Shown: piece by piece, positions 34,887 to 43,881 of the stretch
Numbering within the stretch: the stretch's first letter is position 1
How the letters are laid out: each line of letters starts with the position of its first letter
Source of the DNA: Dethiobacter sp.
Lineage (GTDB): Bacteria > Bacillota > Dethiobacteria > DTU022 > UBA8154
NCBI GenBank assembly: GCA_020725665.1
Contig: DYEO01000074.1
Span: forward strand, 1 to 60,479
DNA length: 60,479 nt
Reading direction: 5' to 3'
Position numbers and translations under genes: made by a program
The notes under the pieces: model-generated
What the model saw: only the letters and a program-made list of their open reading frames with translations
Databases searched by the model: none
Told to the model about the DNA's origin: nothing

Positions 34887-36476
34887 ATGAGAGTGATCGG
34901 TGACCTGTTAAGAAGGGTTGCTACAGTGTATCCCGATAAAGTTGGCGTTAAGGATATGTTTGGCAAATTCATTCCACCCCAAACACAATATACATGGAAA
35001 GAATTCAACGAAAAAGTTAACAGGTTGGCTAACAGCTTATTGGATCTGGGTTTAAAACCTAAAGACAGGGTTGCGGTTTATTCCGATACCCGTGTTCAGT
35101 ACTTTATTATATATCAGGCTCTGGCAAAAGCGGGTATGGTTACTGTGCCTATAAACACTGCTTATAAAGGAGAAGAGCTCAGGTATTTGATCGGCAATAG
35201 CGGCGCCCGGGCTTTAATCGTAGATGCTGATCGGGTCAACTCCATAAAAGCAGTAATATCTTCTTTAGGAAAGGTTGCTTATTTAATAGGTATAGGAGAT
35301 TTTCACAACTACCCCTTTAGTTATGAAGAGCTTGTCAGTAAAGGCTCGCCGGAAGAACCCCCGGCTAAGGTGGATGAAGACGATCTGGCCATGCTTCTTT
35401 ATACCAGCGGAACCACTGGTAGACCGAAAGGCGCCATGCTGACCCATAGAAACTGGTGTACCTCGGCTTACATCGTTACCGGAGAGTGGCGGTTATATCC
35501 ACATTATAAGTTTTTATGTGTGCTGGCGCCATTTTTTACGGGTTGTTTCGTATTTATGACTTTCGCCGTAGCAAGAGGATTTACACTCATAATGAGTGAG
35601 TTTGAGCCGAAGAAAGCTTTGGAAATTATTCAAAATGAAAAGATTGATTATGCCATGCTTGTTCCCACCATGACAAGCAGGATCGTGAAATACCCGGAGG
35701 TCGGTAAGTATGATTTAAGCAGCTTAAAACATGTAATAACATCCGGTGCACCCATATCAGAGGCGTTAATTAAAGAGGCCTGTAAAGTCCTTTTTAAAGG
35801 GGAGCTTCGCTTTATCTTTACCTATGGCACTTCAGAAACAGCAATTACCGGTTGCCAAATGCAGCCGGATGAAGTTTCTCTGGATGGACCCGCTTCACAA
35901 AGATTGATTTCCGTAGGGAAACCGATGATCGGTATGGATGTCAAGATTATTAACGATGATGGAGAAGAAGTAAAACCGGGAAGTGAAGAAAGCGGTGAGT
36001 TGGTCCTGTCGGGAGATTCGGTGGGAAAAGGCTACTGGGGAATGATGGATAACCAGGAACTGAAAAATGGAGTCTGGTATTCCGGCGACCTGGCCAGGAT
36101 AGACAAAGATGGGTATATCTATATCATGGACAGGAAGAAGGACATGATCCTGAGTGGAGCAGCAAATATTTTTCCGAGAGAAATCGAGGATGTAATATAT
36201 GCTCATCCGGCAGTTTTGCACGTCGCTGTAATCGGTGTTCCGGATGCGGAATGGGGGGAAAGAGTACATGCAGTTATTGTGCTCAAGGAAGGTGAGCAGC
36301 TAAACAAAGATGAAATCATTGACTTCTGTAAACAACGCATTGCTTCCTATAAGTGTCCCAGATCAGTGGAATTTGTAAGCTTTGAAGAACTTCCCGTCAG
36401 CCCCATGGGGAAAATCTTAAAAAGAGAGCTGAAAAAAAGATACTGGGAAGGATACGAAAGAAGGGGGGTTGTTTAA
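34887..36476 (+). CDS. Acyl-CoA synthetase (AMP-forming), fatty/aryl-acid type
   Basis: The 529-aa adenylate-forming enzyme has P-loop YTSGTTGRPKGAML near residue 168, TYGTSETAITG near 311, GYWGMMDNQELKNGVWYSGD near 385, DRKKDMILSGAANIFPREIE near 420 and the C-terminal catalytic lysine in SPMGKILKRELK near 512. It converts a carboxylic acid to its CoA ester. ATG 34887 follows GGGAGGGAG; an earlier in-frame ATG without such a site was rejected. As last gene of the plus arm it probably activates the acid freed by the hydantoinase. A terminator follows. Confidence 0.88.
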   Translation: MRVIGDLLRRVATVYPDKVGVKDMFGKFIPPQTQYTWKEFNEKVNRLANSLLDLGLKPKDRVAVYSDTRVQYFIIYQALAKAGMVTVPINTAYKGEELRYLIGNSGARALIVDADRVNSIKAVISSLGKVAYLIGIGDFHNYPFSYEELVSKGSPEEPPAKVDEDDLAMLLYTSGTTGRPKGAMLTHRNWCTSAYIVTGEWRLYPHYKFLCVLAPFFTGCFVFMTFAVARGFTLIMSEFEPKKALEIIQNEKIDYAMLVPTMTSRIVKYPEVGKYDLSSLKHVITSGAPISEALIKEACKVLFKGELRFIFTYGTSETAITGCQMQPDEVSLDGPASQRLISVGKPMIGMDVKIINDDGEEVKPGSEESGELVLSGDSVGKGYWGMMDNQELKNGVWYSGDLARIDKDGYIYIMDRKKDMILSGAANIFPREIEDVIYAHPAVLHVAVIGVPDAEWGERVHAVIVLKEGEQLNKDEIIDFCKQRIASYKCPRSVEFVSFEELPVSPMGKILKRELKKRYWEGYERRGVV

Positions 36477-36561
36477 AACCCAACCAGGCTACCAAAAAAT
36501 TAAAAACTGCTAATGGGTAATCGGGTTAGCAATAAAGATCTTGCTGGCTTTCGATGAGCCA

Positions 36562-36598
36562 TAGAGGGGATGCCCTGGGGTTATCCCCTCTATTATTT
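36562..36598 (+). terminator. Intrinsic terminator after the acyl-CoA synthetase gene
   Basis: AGAGGGGAT and ATCCCCTCT form a perfect stem with a GC-rich loop, followed by ATTATTTTA. It closes the 30904-36476 operon. Confidence 0.78.
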
Positions 36599-36647
36599 TA
36601 ATAATTATTTTTGAAATTTAGCAGGAATCCATAACACTCTGGCGAAA

Positions 36648-36676
36648 TTATTAACTATACTACTATAGTCTATAAT
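36648..36676 (+). promoter_or_regulatory. PadR gene promoter overlapped by an inverted repeat
   Basis: TATAAT (36671-36676) lies 17 bases after a weak -35 (TTATTA, 36648). ACTATA-CTAC-TATAGT (36654-36669) fills the spacer. An inverted repeat inside the core promoter suggests autorepression by the PadR protein. Confidence 0.5.
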
Positions 36677-36688
36677 AGGTGCTTAAAA

Positions 36689-37261
36689 ATGGAATACAGG
36701 TTATCAAACATCGAAGTGATCCTGCTCAGCATTGTCAATGAAAAACCTTCATACGCCTATGAAATCGACAAAACAATCGATTTGCGCGAGATGCGGCGCT
36801 GGGTCAGGGTGGGAGTGGCTTCCATATACCAGGTTTTAAAGAAGCTGGAGGAAAGAAACCTGGTATATTCACAAAGAGAAAAGGAGGGTAGCATGCCGGA
36901 AAGGAAGCGCTATTATGTTACAGATGATGGCAAGACGGCCCTGGTTGAACAATCGAAAAGACTTCTTTCCAGTTTGGAGTGGTATTACCTGGATCTGAAC
37001 GTCGGTCTGGAGACATCGGATCTGCTCACTCCCGAGGAAATGGCGGAATGCTTGACGAAAAGGCTGGCCAGGGTTCAATTAAATAAAAAAAGACTGGAAG
37101 AAATGTATGCGACTGGAAATGATAAGGCCAAGAAAAAAGCGGTGATTAAGAATCTCATTAATTTTCGGGGAGCCGAAGCCAAATTTTTGCAGGAATTACT
37201 TAAAGAATTGCCGGCGCATTGCCACAGTAGGGGCGGCTGCCCCAGCCGCCCGAAGAGGTGA
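36689..37261 (+). CDS. PadR-family transcriptional regulator
   Basis: The 190-aa protein has the PadR winged helix at residues 1-85 (VILLSIVNEKPSYAYEID, VGVASIYQVLKKLEERNLVY, KRYYVTDDGKTALVEQ) and a C-terminal helical (Vir_act_alpha_C-type) dimerisation domain. PadR proteins often repress aromatic-acid or transporter genes. It is followed by the second molybdenum hydroxylase operon, a likely target. The last residues (HSRGGCPSRPKR) and the stop codon come from a GC-rich repeat that has entered the 3' end, so the original C-terminus was different. Confidence 0.85.
   Translation: MEYRLSNIEVILLSIVNEKPSYAYEIDKTIDLREMRRWVRVGVASIYQVLKKLEERNLVYSQREKEGSMPERKRYYVTDDGKTALVEQSKRLLSSLEWYYLDLNVGLETSDLLTPEEMAECLTKRLARVQLNKKRLEEMYATGNDKAKKKAVIKNLINFRGAEAKFLQELLKELPAHCHSRGGCPSRPKR
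37227..37252. repeat. GC-rich palindromic repeat inside the PadR 3' end
   Basis: GTAGGGGCGGCTGCCCCAGC followed by CGCCCG is a variant of the repeat at 13001-13080. It is read as the C-terminal codons of the PadR gene. The nearby AACCGTCCCCTG is a fragment of another repeat family. Confidence 0.75.
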
Positions 37262-37312
37262 CAGAGAACCGTCCCCTGTCACAAAATTAAGGGATACGAG
37301 GAGGTGGCACAA

Positions 37313-38194
37313 TTGTATTTGAATCATTTTGAGTATTATGCCCCCAGAACAGCGGGTGAGGCCTTTGAGCTGGTTGGCCGCCTGGGGGATCAGGCCAAGG
37401 TACTGGCCGGGGGCACGGACTTGATGCTGATACTGAAAGAAAAATTGATCAAGCCGCAGTATTTAATCGACATTAACGGTGTAAAAGAGTTTCAGGGCAT
37501 TGCCTACGCAGCGGGTAAGGGTGCCGTCATCGGGGCGGCTACAAAGATTTCCGAAGTTGAGCATTCTGCTATCATCCGGGATAAGTATTTTGCTCTGTAC
37601 CAGGCGGCGGGTGAACTTGGTTCTGTTCAGGTGAGGGCCATGGCCACAATCGGAGGCAACAGTTGCCATGCTTCTCCGGCGGCGGAGACTCCCACACCCC
37701 TGGTGACCCTGAGAGCCAGAGTTGTGATTAAAAGCGCTGCAGGGGAACGGCAACTGCCCCTGGAAGATTTCATTTTGGGGAACCGCAAAACCGTCCTGGG
37801 GGTAGGGGAAATCCTGACCGGCTTTATACTGCCCGAACCGGCTCCCCGGTCAGCCAGTCGTTATGCGTACATTGGACTGAGGAACGCCATGGAAATTGAT
37901 GCGGTGAATATGGCGGTTAACCTGGTGCTGGAGGATGACGGCCGCACGATAAAGGATCTGAGGCTGGTAATGGGGTCTGTTGCCCCAAGGCCCTTAATAT
38001 CGGCGGAAGTGCCGGCGATCCTGGTGGGACAGGAGTTTGGCAGTGAGTTGGTGGGAAAGGCAGCGGCAGCGGCAGCCGGTGAGGCCAGGCCCATTTCCGA
38101 TATCCGGGCCTCGGCGGAATACCGTCGTGAAATGGTGGCCGTGCTGGCCCGCAGGCTGCTGCAAGAGGCGTTTGACGCCGCGCGGGAGGTGTGA
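37313..38194 (+). CDS. Molybdenum hydroxylase FAD-binding subunit (second set)
   Basis: The protein is 293 aa: YLNHFEYYAPRTAGEAFEL start, AGGTDLMLILKEK near residue 36, TIGGNSCHASPAAETPTPLV near 113, DIRASAEYRREMVAVLARRL near the end. It is homologous to the subunit at 12135. TTG 37313 is chosen because GAGGAGG lies eight bases upstream and because this start matches the N-terminus of the homologue; GTG 37304 is too close to the site. It binds FAD and passes electrons onward. Confidence 0.86.
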   Translation: MYLNHFEYYAPRTAGEAFELVGRLGDQAKVLAGGTDLMLILKEKLIKPQYLIDINGVKEFQGIAYAAGKGAVIGAATKISEVEHSAIIRDKYFALYQAAGELGSVQVRAMATIGGNSCHASPAAETPTPLVTLRARVVIKSAAGERQLPLEDFILGNRKTVLGVGEILTGFILPEPAPRSASRYAYIGLRNAMEIDAVNMAVNLVLEDDGRTIKDLRLVMGSVAPRPLISAEVPAILVGQEFGSELVGKAAAAAAGEARPISDIRASAEYRREMVAVLARRLLQEAFDAAREV

Positions 38195-38197
38195 TCC

Positions 38198-38686
38198 ATG
38201 AAAAAACAACTCATTCAATTGGAGATAAATAACCGGGTCTATGAGGTGCCCGTTAACCCCAGGGACCTGCTTGTGGATGTCATCAGGAAAAAGGTGGGCC
38301 TTACAGGCACGAAGAAAGGCTGTGGCCAGGGAGACTGCGGCGCCTGTACCGTGCTCATCGATGGTGCACCGGTATTATCCTGCATTACCCTTGCCATTGC
38401 CTGCCAGGGCAAAAAAATTACCACCATCGAAGGCCTGGCCGATGATCGGGGTAATTTGCACCCCATTCAACAGGCTTTTGTGGACCATGGCGCCGTACAG
38501 TGCGGGTTCTGCACGCCGGGCATGATTCTTACGGCAAAAGCCTTGCTGGACAGGAATCCCCAACCCGGCGAGGCAGAAATAAAACGGGGTATCGCCGGTA
38601 ATATCTGCCGCTGTACCGGCTACAAGAAAATTGTGGAAGCAATCAGTGCTGCCGCTGCGACAATCTCTAAAGGGGTGGTGAAATAA
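38198..38686 (+). CDS. Molybdenum hydroxylase [2Fe-2S] subunit (second set)
   Basis: The 162-aa protein has two [2Fe-2S] clusters: C42, C47, C50 and C62 (GCGQGDCGACTVLIDG), and C102, C105, C137 and C139 (CGFCTPGM and CRCTGY). GGGAGGTGTGATCC precedes the ATG. It starts four bases after the FAD subunit gene, and its stop overlaps the start of the large subunit gene (TAATG), so the three are translationally coupled. Confidence 0.92.
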   Translation: MKKQLIQLEINNRVYEVPVNPRDLLVDVIRKKVGLTGTKKGCGQGDCGACTVLIDGAPVLSCITLAIACQGKKITTIEGLADDRGNLHPIQQAFVDHGAVQCGFCTPGMILTAKALLDRNPQPGEAEIKRGIAGNICRCTGYKKIVEAISAAAATISKGVVK

Positions 38687-41010
38687 TGAACAGCAGGAAT
38701 TTCAGCCAGGTTGGCAGAAGTGTACCACGGATAGACGGCCCGGCCAAGGTAAAGGGCGAGGCAATTTACACGGACGATATGGTCCTGCCCCGTATGGCCT
38801 ACGGTAAAATAAAGCGCAGTCCGTACGCCCATGCCCTGATTAAAAAAATTGATTACAGCAAGGCATTGGCCCTGCCGGGGGTGCTGGCGGTAATTACGGG
38901 TGAAGAGGCCCCTAATAAATGGGGTATCGTGCCCCAGACGGCAAACGAAGTGGCCCTGGCCGTGCACAAAGTTCGCTTCCACGGCGAGGGTGTGGCCGCT
39001 GTTGCCGCCATCGATGAAGAGACGGCCGAGGCCGCCCTCAACCTGATCGAAGTGGAATATGAGCCTCTGCCCGTATTGCTCGACCCCTTTGCATCCATGA
39101 AACGGGCCAAGGAAGTGCGCATCCATGAGGAAGCACCGGATAATATATTGCATCAAGCCGAGCAGTTGTTTGGCGACCCGGACAAGGCGTTTGCCGGATG
39201 TGCTTATATATTGGAAAAAGAATTCCACACATCTTACGTAAACCATGCCTTTTTGGAGCCCCATACCTCCCTGGCCAGCTACGATCCGCAAAGCGGCCAA
39301 CTGCAGTTGTGGTCAAGCACCCAGGTGCCCCACTACCTGCACCGCCAGCTCTCCATTGTCCTGGAGATGCCCATGAACAGGATCCGTGTTACCGTCCCGG
39401 CTGTCGGCGGTGGTTTCGGCGGCAAGGGAGAGGCCAGTTCAGCCGATTTTTGCGCCGCTCTCCTTTCCCGTAAGACAGGCAGGCCGGTCAGAGTGACCTA
39501 TGAGCGCAGCGAGGTATTTGCCACGAATAAAGGCCGGCACCCCTGTCATATGAAAATGAAAATCGGCCTGGACAAGGACGGCTATATTCAGGCTGTGGAT
39601 TTTGACAACACCCTGGACGGCGGCGCTTATGCAGGCTGGGGGATCGTGGTAATGTTCTATACCGCTTCCATGATCCACCTGCCCTACAGGGTGCCTAATG
39701 CCCGCGCCCGCGTGAGACGTGTTTATACAAACAAACCCACCTGCGGGGCCATGCGCGGCCTCGGCGGCGTCCAGCCCCGCTACGCCATGGAATGCATGCT
39801 CGATGAGCTGGCAGAAATGATTGGTGTCAGCCCGTACGAACTTAAGATGAAAAACGCGGTGGAATCGGGCTATCGCAGTGTAAGCAACCTCCATGTCCCC
39901 CACACCGAGTTTAAGAAGTGCCTGCAGACAGTCGTCGACAAATCAGGTTATCTGGAGAAACACGGCAAGCTGCCTTTCGGCAAAGGCATCGGCCTGGCAG
40001 GCGGTTATTACATTTCTGGCACCGCCTATACCCTCTACCTTTCTTACAAACCCCATACCACGGTGCTCATTCGCCTGGATACGGAGGGGGGAGTGACCCT
40101 GCACTGTGCCGCCGCCGATATCGGTCAGGGATGCAATACGGTGATGGCCCAGATGGCCGCCGAGGCGCTGGGTGTGCGCTACGAAGACGTGCACGTGGTC
40201 TCGGGGGATACGGAACTGGGGACATTTGACCTGGGCAGTTTTGCCAGCCGCTTGACCTATGCTTCCGGGGCGGCGATCAAGGAGGCTGCCAAGCAGATCA
40301 ACGACAAACTTTTTGAAGTGGCCGCCGGCATGTTGGGCTGCCGCGCCGACCAACTGGAAGTAAAAAATTGCCGTTTTTATTCCACGTTTGAACCCGACAA
40401 AACCATCCCCTGGGAAAAAGTTGTTGATGTGTATACCAATACTGTGGGGACATTGACGGGCATCGGCCACTTTTCTCCGCCGCGCCTTAAAGGGATTGAT
40501 CTTAGCCGCGGTGCGAGGGTCCAGGGCGCCAATATCGGCCACTCTCCCACATTCGGCTTCAGCGCCCAGGTCATTGAAGTGGATGTGGATGTGGAAACGG
40601 GCAAAGTGCGGGTCGTCAAGGTAACGGAGGCGGGGGACTGCGGCCAGGCCGTCAACCCCATGAGTGTGGAGGGGCAGGTTGAAGGTTCGATCATGTTTAC
40701 CCTGGGGCAGGCCCTTTACGAGGAGATGAAAATGGACGCGGATGGCCGGATGCTTAACCCGTCCCTGCATGATTACAAGGTGCCCACGGCCATGGAACTG
40801 CCGGAAATCGACTCCACCATCGTGGAGAGTTACGATCCCACCGCTCCTTTTGGCGTCAAGGAATCGGGGGAAGGCCCCGTGCAACCGACCATCCCGGCCA
40901 TTGCCAATGCTGTGTATGACGCCATCGGCGTAAGGTTTACGGAACTGCCCATCACCCCGGAAAAGGTGCTTAAAGCCTTAAAGGAAAAAAAGGAAAAGGA
41001 GAAACAATAA
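38686..41010 (+). CDS. Molybdenum hydroxylase large subunit (xanthine dehydrogenase family, second set)
   Basis: The protein is 774 aa: VGRSVPRIDGPAKVKGEAIY near the start, the cofactor loop PAVGGGFGGKGEASS near residue 240, CGAMRGLGGVQPRYAMECML near 350, and the catalytic Glu region VKESGEGPVQPT near 725. Again there is no AYxCSFR loop, so CO dehydrogenase is excluded. The substrate is an unknown heterocycle, aldehyde or aryl compound. Together with the first set (13620) it forms two divergent hydroxylases in 30 kb. The PadR gene upstream may control it. Confidence 0.88.
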   Translation: MNSRNFSQVGRSVPRIDGPAKVKGEAIYTDDMVLPRMAYGKIKRSPYAHALIKKIDYSKALALPGVLAVITGEEAPNKWGIVPQTANEVALAVHKVRFHGEGVAAVAAIDEETAEAALNLIEVEYEPLPVLLDPFASMKRAKEVRIHEEAPDNILHQAEQLFGDPDKAFAGCAYILEKEFHTSYVNHAFLEPHTSLASYDPQSGQLQLWSSTQVPHYLHRQLSIVLEMPMNRIRVTVPAVGGGFGGKGEASSADFCAALLSRKTGRPVRVTYERSEVFATNKGRHPCHMKMKIGLDKDGYIQAVDFDNTLDGGAYAGWGIVVMFYTASMIHLPYRVPNARARVRRVYTNKPTCGAMRGLGGVQPRYAMECMLDELAEMIGVSPYELKMKNAVESGYRSVSNLHVPHTEFKKCLQTVVDKSGYLEKHGKLPFGKGIGLAGGYYISGTAYTLYLSYKPHTTVLIRLDTEGGVTLHCAAADIGQGCNTVMAQMAAEALGVRYEDVHVVSGDTELGTFDLGSFASRLTYASGAAIKEAAKQINDKLFEVAAGMLGCRADQLEVKNCRFYSTFEPDKTIPWEKVVDVYTNTVGTLTGIGHFSPPRLKGIDLSRGARVQGANIGHSPTFGFSAQVIEVDVDVETGKVRVVKVTEAGDCGQAVNPMSVEGQVEGSIMFTLGQALYEEMKMDADGRMLNPSLHDYKVPTAMELPEIDSTIVESYDPTAPFGVKESGEGPVQPTIPAIANAVYDAIGVRFTELPITPEKVLKALKEKKEKEKQ

Positions 41011-41067
41011 ATTGTGCCGGCCGGGCTGAAGAAGGGCTGATCAGGCTATAATTACGCGAATTAATTC

Positions 41068-41096
41068 CCGGGAGCATCTTCTGCTCCCGGTTTTTA
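41068..41096 (+). terminator. Intrinsic terminator of the second hydroxylase operon
   Basis: CCGGGAGCA and TGCTCCCGG form a perfect nine-base stem with a five-base loop, followed by TTTTTATA. Confidence 0.9.
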
Positions 41097-41260
41097 TATA
41101 ATGCGACATGATATCTCATACTTCGGTAACGCCACAGAAAGACGATAAACCGCAAGTACGAACAAGTGAGCCTTCTGCCATACCGGCAAGTCTTCAAATG
41201 TTTGCGCCGGTTCTCTCATTCTTGACTCCTGTCTCCTGATTCCTGAATATTATTTTTGTG

Positions 41261-41289
41261 TTGCAGGGCCTGTTCATGTGTGATAATAT
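41261..41289 (+). promoter_or_regulatory. Promoter of the B12 uptake operon
   Basis: TTGCAG (41261-41266), a 17-base spacer and TAATAT (41284-41289) lie about 30 bases before the riboswitch. The -35 match is moderate. The 160 bases before it show no gene. Confidence 0.5.
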
Positions 41290-41324
41290 TTACATTAACA
41301 GCCTTAAAGGTTAAAAAATACAAT

Positions 41325-41535
41325 AGTCAAGCTTGCAAGGGTCCGAAGTGTTAAATGGGAAAGGGGTTAAAAGCCCCTGCAGCCCCCGCTACTGTAAGCG
41401 GAGACAAGACCTGCCATAGCCACTGGAAGCGGCTAGCCTCCGGGAAGGGGCAGGTGGAGAATGACCCGTAAGCCAGGAAACCAGCCCTTGTAAGCTGATT
41501 TGCGTGAATACCTTCGGTGGGGAGGTGTTGCTGCG
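41325..41535 (+). promoter_or_regulatory. Cobalamin riboswitch
   Basis: The conserved parts are in order: AATGGGAAAGGGGTTAAAAG, CCCCTGCAGCCCCCGCTACTG, GTAAGCGG, and the B12 box AGCCAGGAAACCAGCC at about 41473. It precedes the B12-binding lipoprotein gene. A weak hairpin (ACCCTGC with GTAGGGT, then AATTTTATTT) at about 41554-41590 could be the expression platform. Confidence 0.93.
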
Positions 41536-41625
41536 CCTGTTCCTGTGGCATAAAACCCTGCTTTTTAACTAAGGTAGGGTAATTTTATTTATAGACCTAT
41601 AATAACTAAGGAGGCTCGTTTAATC

Positions 41626-42564
41626 ATGACCATAAAAAAAACATATAAGCCCCTTCTTTTGCTGCTGCTTGTGGTCCTCCTGGCCATGAGCGGCTGTGGA
41701 GCGGAAAAAGATGTCCAAAACACCAAAGATGCCGGACAACCTTTTCAGTTAACGCTGACGGATGATCTGGGTCGCGAAGTCTGTCTTGAGCGTAAACCGG
41801 AACGGATTGTATCCCTGGCACCCAGCAATACGGAGATGCTTTTTGCGCTCGGTCTGGATGAACAAATTGTGGGAGTTAGTGAACATTGCAACTACCCGGC
41901 TGCCGCGCTGGAAAAAGCCAAGGCCGGGACATTTTCAGAACCGAATCTTGAACTGATTGTCTCTCTGAACCCTCACTTGGTCGTTGCCGGTCATTTCCAT
42001 GAAGAGAAGCTGGCGCGTCTTGAAGAACTGGGCATCCCCGTGCTCGTGCTTAACCCCTCCACCGTGGAAGAGATCTATGCTTCGCTGGAACTCCTGGGAG
42101 AGGCGGCGCAGGTAGAGGAAAACGCGCACAGGCTGGTTGCGCAGATGAGAGAACGCATGCGGGCAGTCGAGCAAAAAATGGCGCATCTCTCTACCCGGAG
42201 AAGGGTTTATTATGAAGTCTATGCCGATCCCCTCATGAGCGTGGGACGGACCAGTGTCATTCACGAACTCATCGAAATTGCGGGCGGATACAATATTTTT
42301 GCGGACGTGGAAGCGCCGTACCCCAAGATCACTGCGGAAGCCGTGGTTGACCGTGACCCAGAAGTCATTATTTTCCCGAACTACCATGGCACCGAGGGAG
42401 TCCTGGCTAACGAGATTATACAACGCCCCGGCTGGGAATCCATAAGTGCTATCAAAAATGAACGGGTTGTGGGAGTAAGCCCGGATAAGTTCTCCCGTCC
42501 CGGACCGCGCGTCGTCGAAGCGGTGGAGGAACTGGCGGCTATTCTGTATCCGGAAATAAAGTAA
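41626..42564 (+). CDS. btuF: Cobalamin-binding ABC transporter lipoprotein
   Basis: The protein is 312 aa. A Lys-rich start and Leu run end in the lipobox LAMSGC, with the modified Cys at 24. The periplasmic-binding domain (type III) has TDDLGREVCLERKPERIVSL near residue 46, SLAPSNTEMLFALGL and a C-terminal half with YYEVYADPLMSVGRTSVIHE. The riboswitch upstream and the permease and ATPase genes downstream identify vitamin B12 or a cobinamide as the likely ligand. The ATG follows AAGGAGG. Confidence 0.88.
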   Translation: MTIKKTYKPLLLLLLVVLLAMSGCGAEKDVQNTKDAGQPFQLTLTDDLGREVCLERKPERIVSLAPSNTEMLFALGLDEQIVGVSEHCNYPAAALEKAKAGTFSEPNLELIVSLNPHLVVAGHFHEEKLARLEELGIPVLVLNPSTVEEIYASLELLGEAAQVEENAHRLVAQMRERMRAVEQKMAHLSTRRRVYYEVYADPLMSVGRTSVIHELIEIAGGYNIFADVEAPYPKITAEAVVDRDPEVIIFPNYHGTEGVLANEIIQRPGWESISAIKNERVVGVSPDKFSRPGPRVVEAVEELAAILYPEIK

Positions 42565-42626
42565 GCGAAACGGGGGTTAGTAAAATACCGCAGCCTCAAA
42601 CCTCGTACAAGGCGATTAACCGGGAT

Positions 42627-43673
42627 GTGATCATTGCTCATGGCTGGCAGAGGAGATTTTTCCTGCTGGTCCTGCTGGCCCTGTTACTCTTTACGCTGGT
42701 ATATTCCCTGGGTTTGGGGGCGGTTTCCCTCGGCAGGAGGGAAATATTTTATATATTCCTGGAGAGGGTTACGGGTGCTGTTCCTGCTGATGTGGCCATT
42801 TCTGCAGCCAGCAGGGATATTATCCTTAACATTCGCCTGCCCCGTGTATTCCAGGCTGCGCTGGTGGGCGCAGCACTTTCTGTGGCCGGCGCCACCTTGC
42901 AGGGGCTTTTCCGCAATCCGCTGGCCGATCCCTACATTATCGGCGTTTCTTCAGGGGCGGCCCTGGGCGCCACTGTCGCCATCGTCTCCGGCCTGACCTT
43001 GGGATTTGCAGGCTTTGGCGCCGTGCCAATCATGGCCTTTGCGGGGGGATTATTAACGATAGCGCTGGTCTATCACCTCTCCCGTCAGGGCAACCATGTT
43101 CCGGTAATGACACTGCTCCTGGCCGGTATTGCCGTCGGTGCTTTTCTTTCAGCTTTTGTCTCCCTGCTCATCTTCTTTTCCGGTGAACGGCTGCACCAGG
43201 TGGTCTTTTGGATGATGGGGGGACTGGGAGGGGCACGGTGGAGCTACCTGAGAGTGATGCTCCCTTATGTGCTGCTGGGCTGTGGTTGTATCTACTTTTT
43301 CTCCCGGGAGTTAAACGCCATGCTTCTGGGTGAAGATACGGCCCACACCCTGGGAATTGACCCGGAAAAGCTGAAAAAAATATTCCTGGTTGCCGCTTCA
43401 CTCCTGGTTTCGGCAGCCGTTTCCACCAGCGGTATCATCGGCTTTATTGGCCTGGTGGTTCCGCATATTGTCCGCCTGCTGGCCGGACCGGATCACCGCT
43501 TTCTCCTGCCTGCCTCGGCCTTATGCGGAGCCATAATGCTGATCGGAGCCGATACGCTGGCGCGGACGATCATCGCGCCGGCGGAGCTGCCGGTGGGTAT
43601 TATTACAGCCCTGCTGGGGGCGCCGTTTTTCCTTTACCTGTTGCGCCAGCGCAAAAAAATACGTTATTTTTAG
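42627..43673 (+). CDS. btuC: Cobalamin ABC transporter permease (FecCD family)
   Basis: The protein is 348 aa with about ten membrane segments. FecCD hallmarks are RLPRVFQAALVGAALSVAGA near residue 70, QGLFRNPLADPYIIGVSSGA and the coupling region SGIIGFIGLVVPHIVRLLAG. It forms the B12 channel with the lipoprotein and the ATPase. The start is uncertain: GTG 42627 lacks a clear ribosome binding site, and the frame is open a little further upstream, but no ATG, GTG or TTG is available there. Confidence 0.88.
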   Translation: MIIAHGWQRRFFLLVLLALLLFTLVYSLGLGAVSLGRREIFYIFLERVTGAVPADVAISAASRDIILNIRLPRVFQAALVGAALSVAGATLQGLFRNPLADPYIIGVSSGAALGATVAIVSGLTLGFAGFGAVPIMAFAGGLLTIALVYHLSRQGNHVPVMTLLLAGIAVGAFLSAFVSLLIFFSGERLHQVVFWMMGGLGGARWSYLRVMLPYVLLGCGCIYFFSRELNAMLLGEDTAHTLGIDPEKLKKIFLVAASLLVSAAVSTSGIIGFIGLVVPHIVRLLAGPDHRFLLPASALCGAIMLIGADTLARTIIAPAELPVGIITALLGAPFFLYLLRQRKKIRYF

Positions 43674-43745
43674 GGAGATATACGGTTTATCGTCGCAATT
43701 TCAGCGTGCCGCTGTCTCTATAGCAGCGAATATTGCGGATCTTGG

Positions 43746-43835
43746 ATACGGTGATATTTCCGAAACAAACTTTCTCTTGGAAGAGGTTAGTAAATTGCTG
43801 GTAGCTTATTCTCGGGGCATTCTGAATTCTGACCA
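43746..43835. repeat. Interspersed repeat of about 90 bp, copy 2 (uninterrupted)
   Basis: This is the second copy of the repeat at 17885-18000, without the GC-rich insert. It lies in the 208-base gap between the permease and ATPase genes of the B12 operon. CTGAATTCTGA units are repeated at its end. Confidence 0.78.
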
Positions 43836-43881
43836 CTGAATTCTGAATACCTAAATTGGTTTATGCCGGGAGGGATTTACC

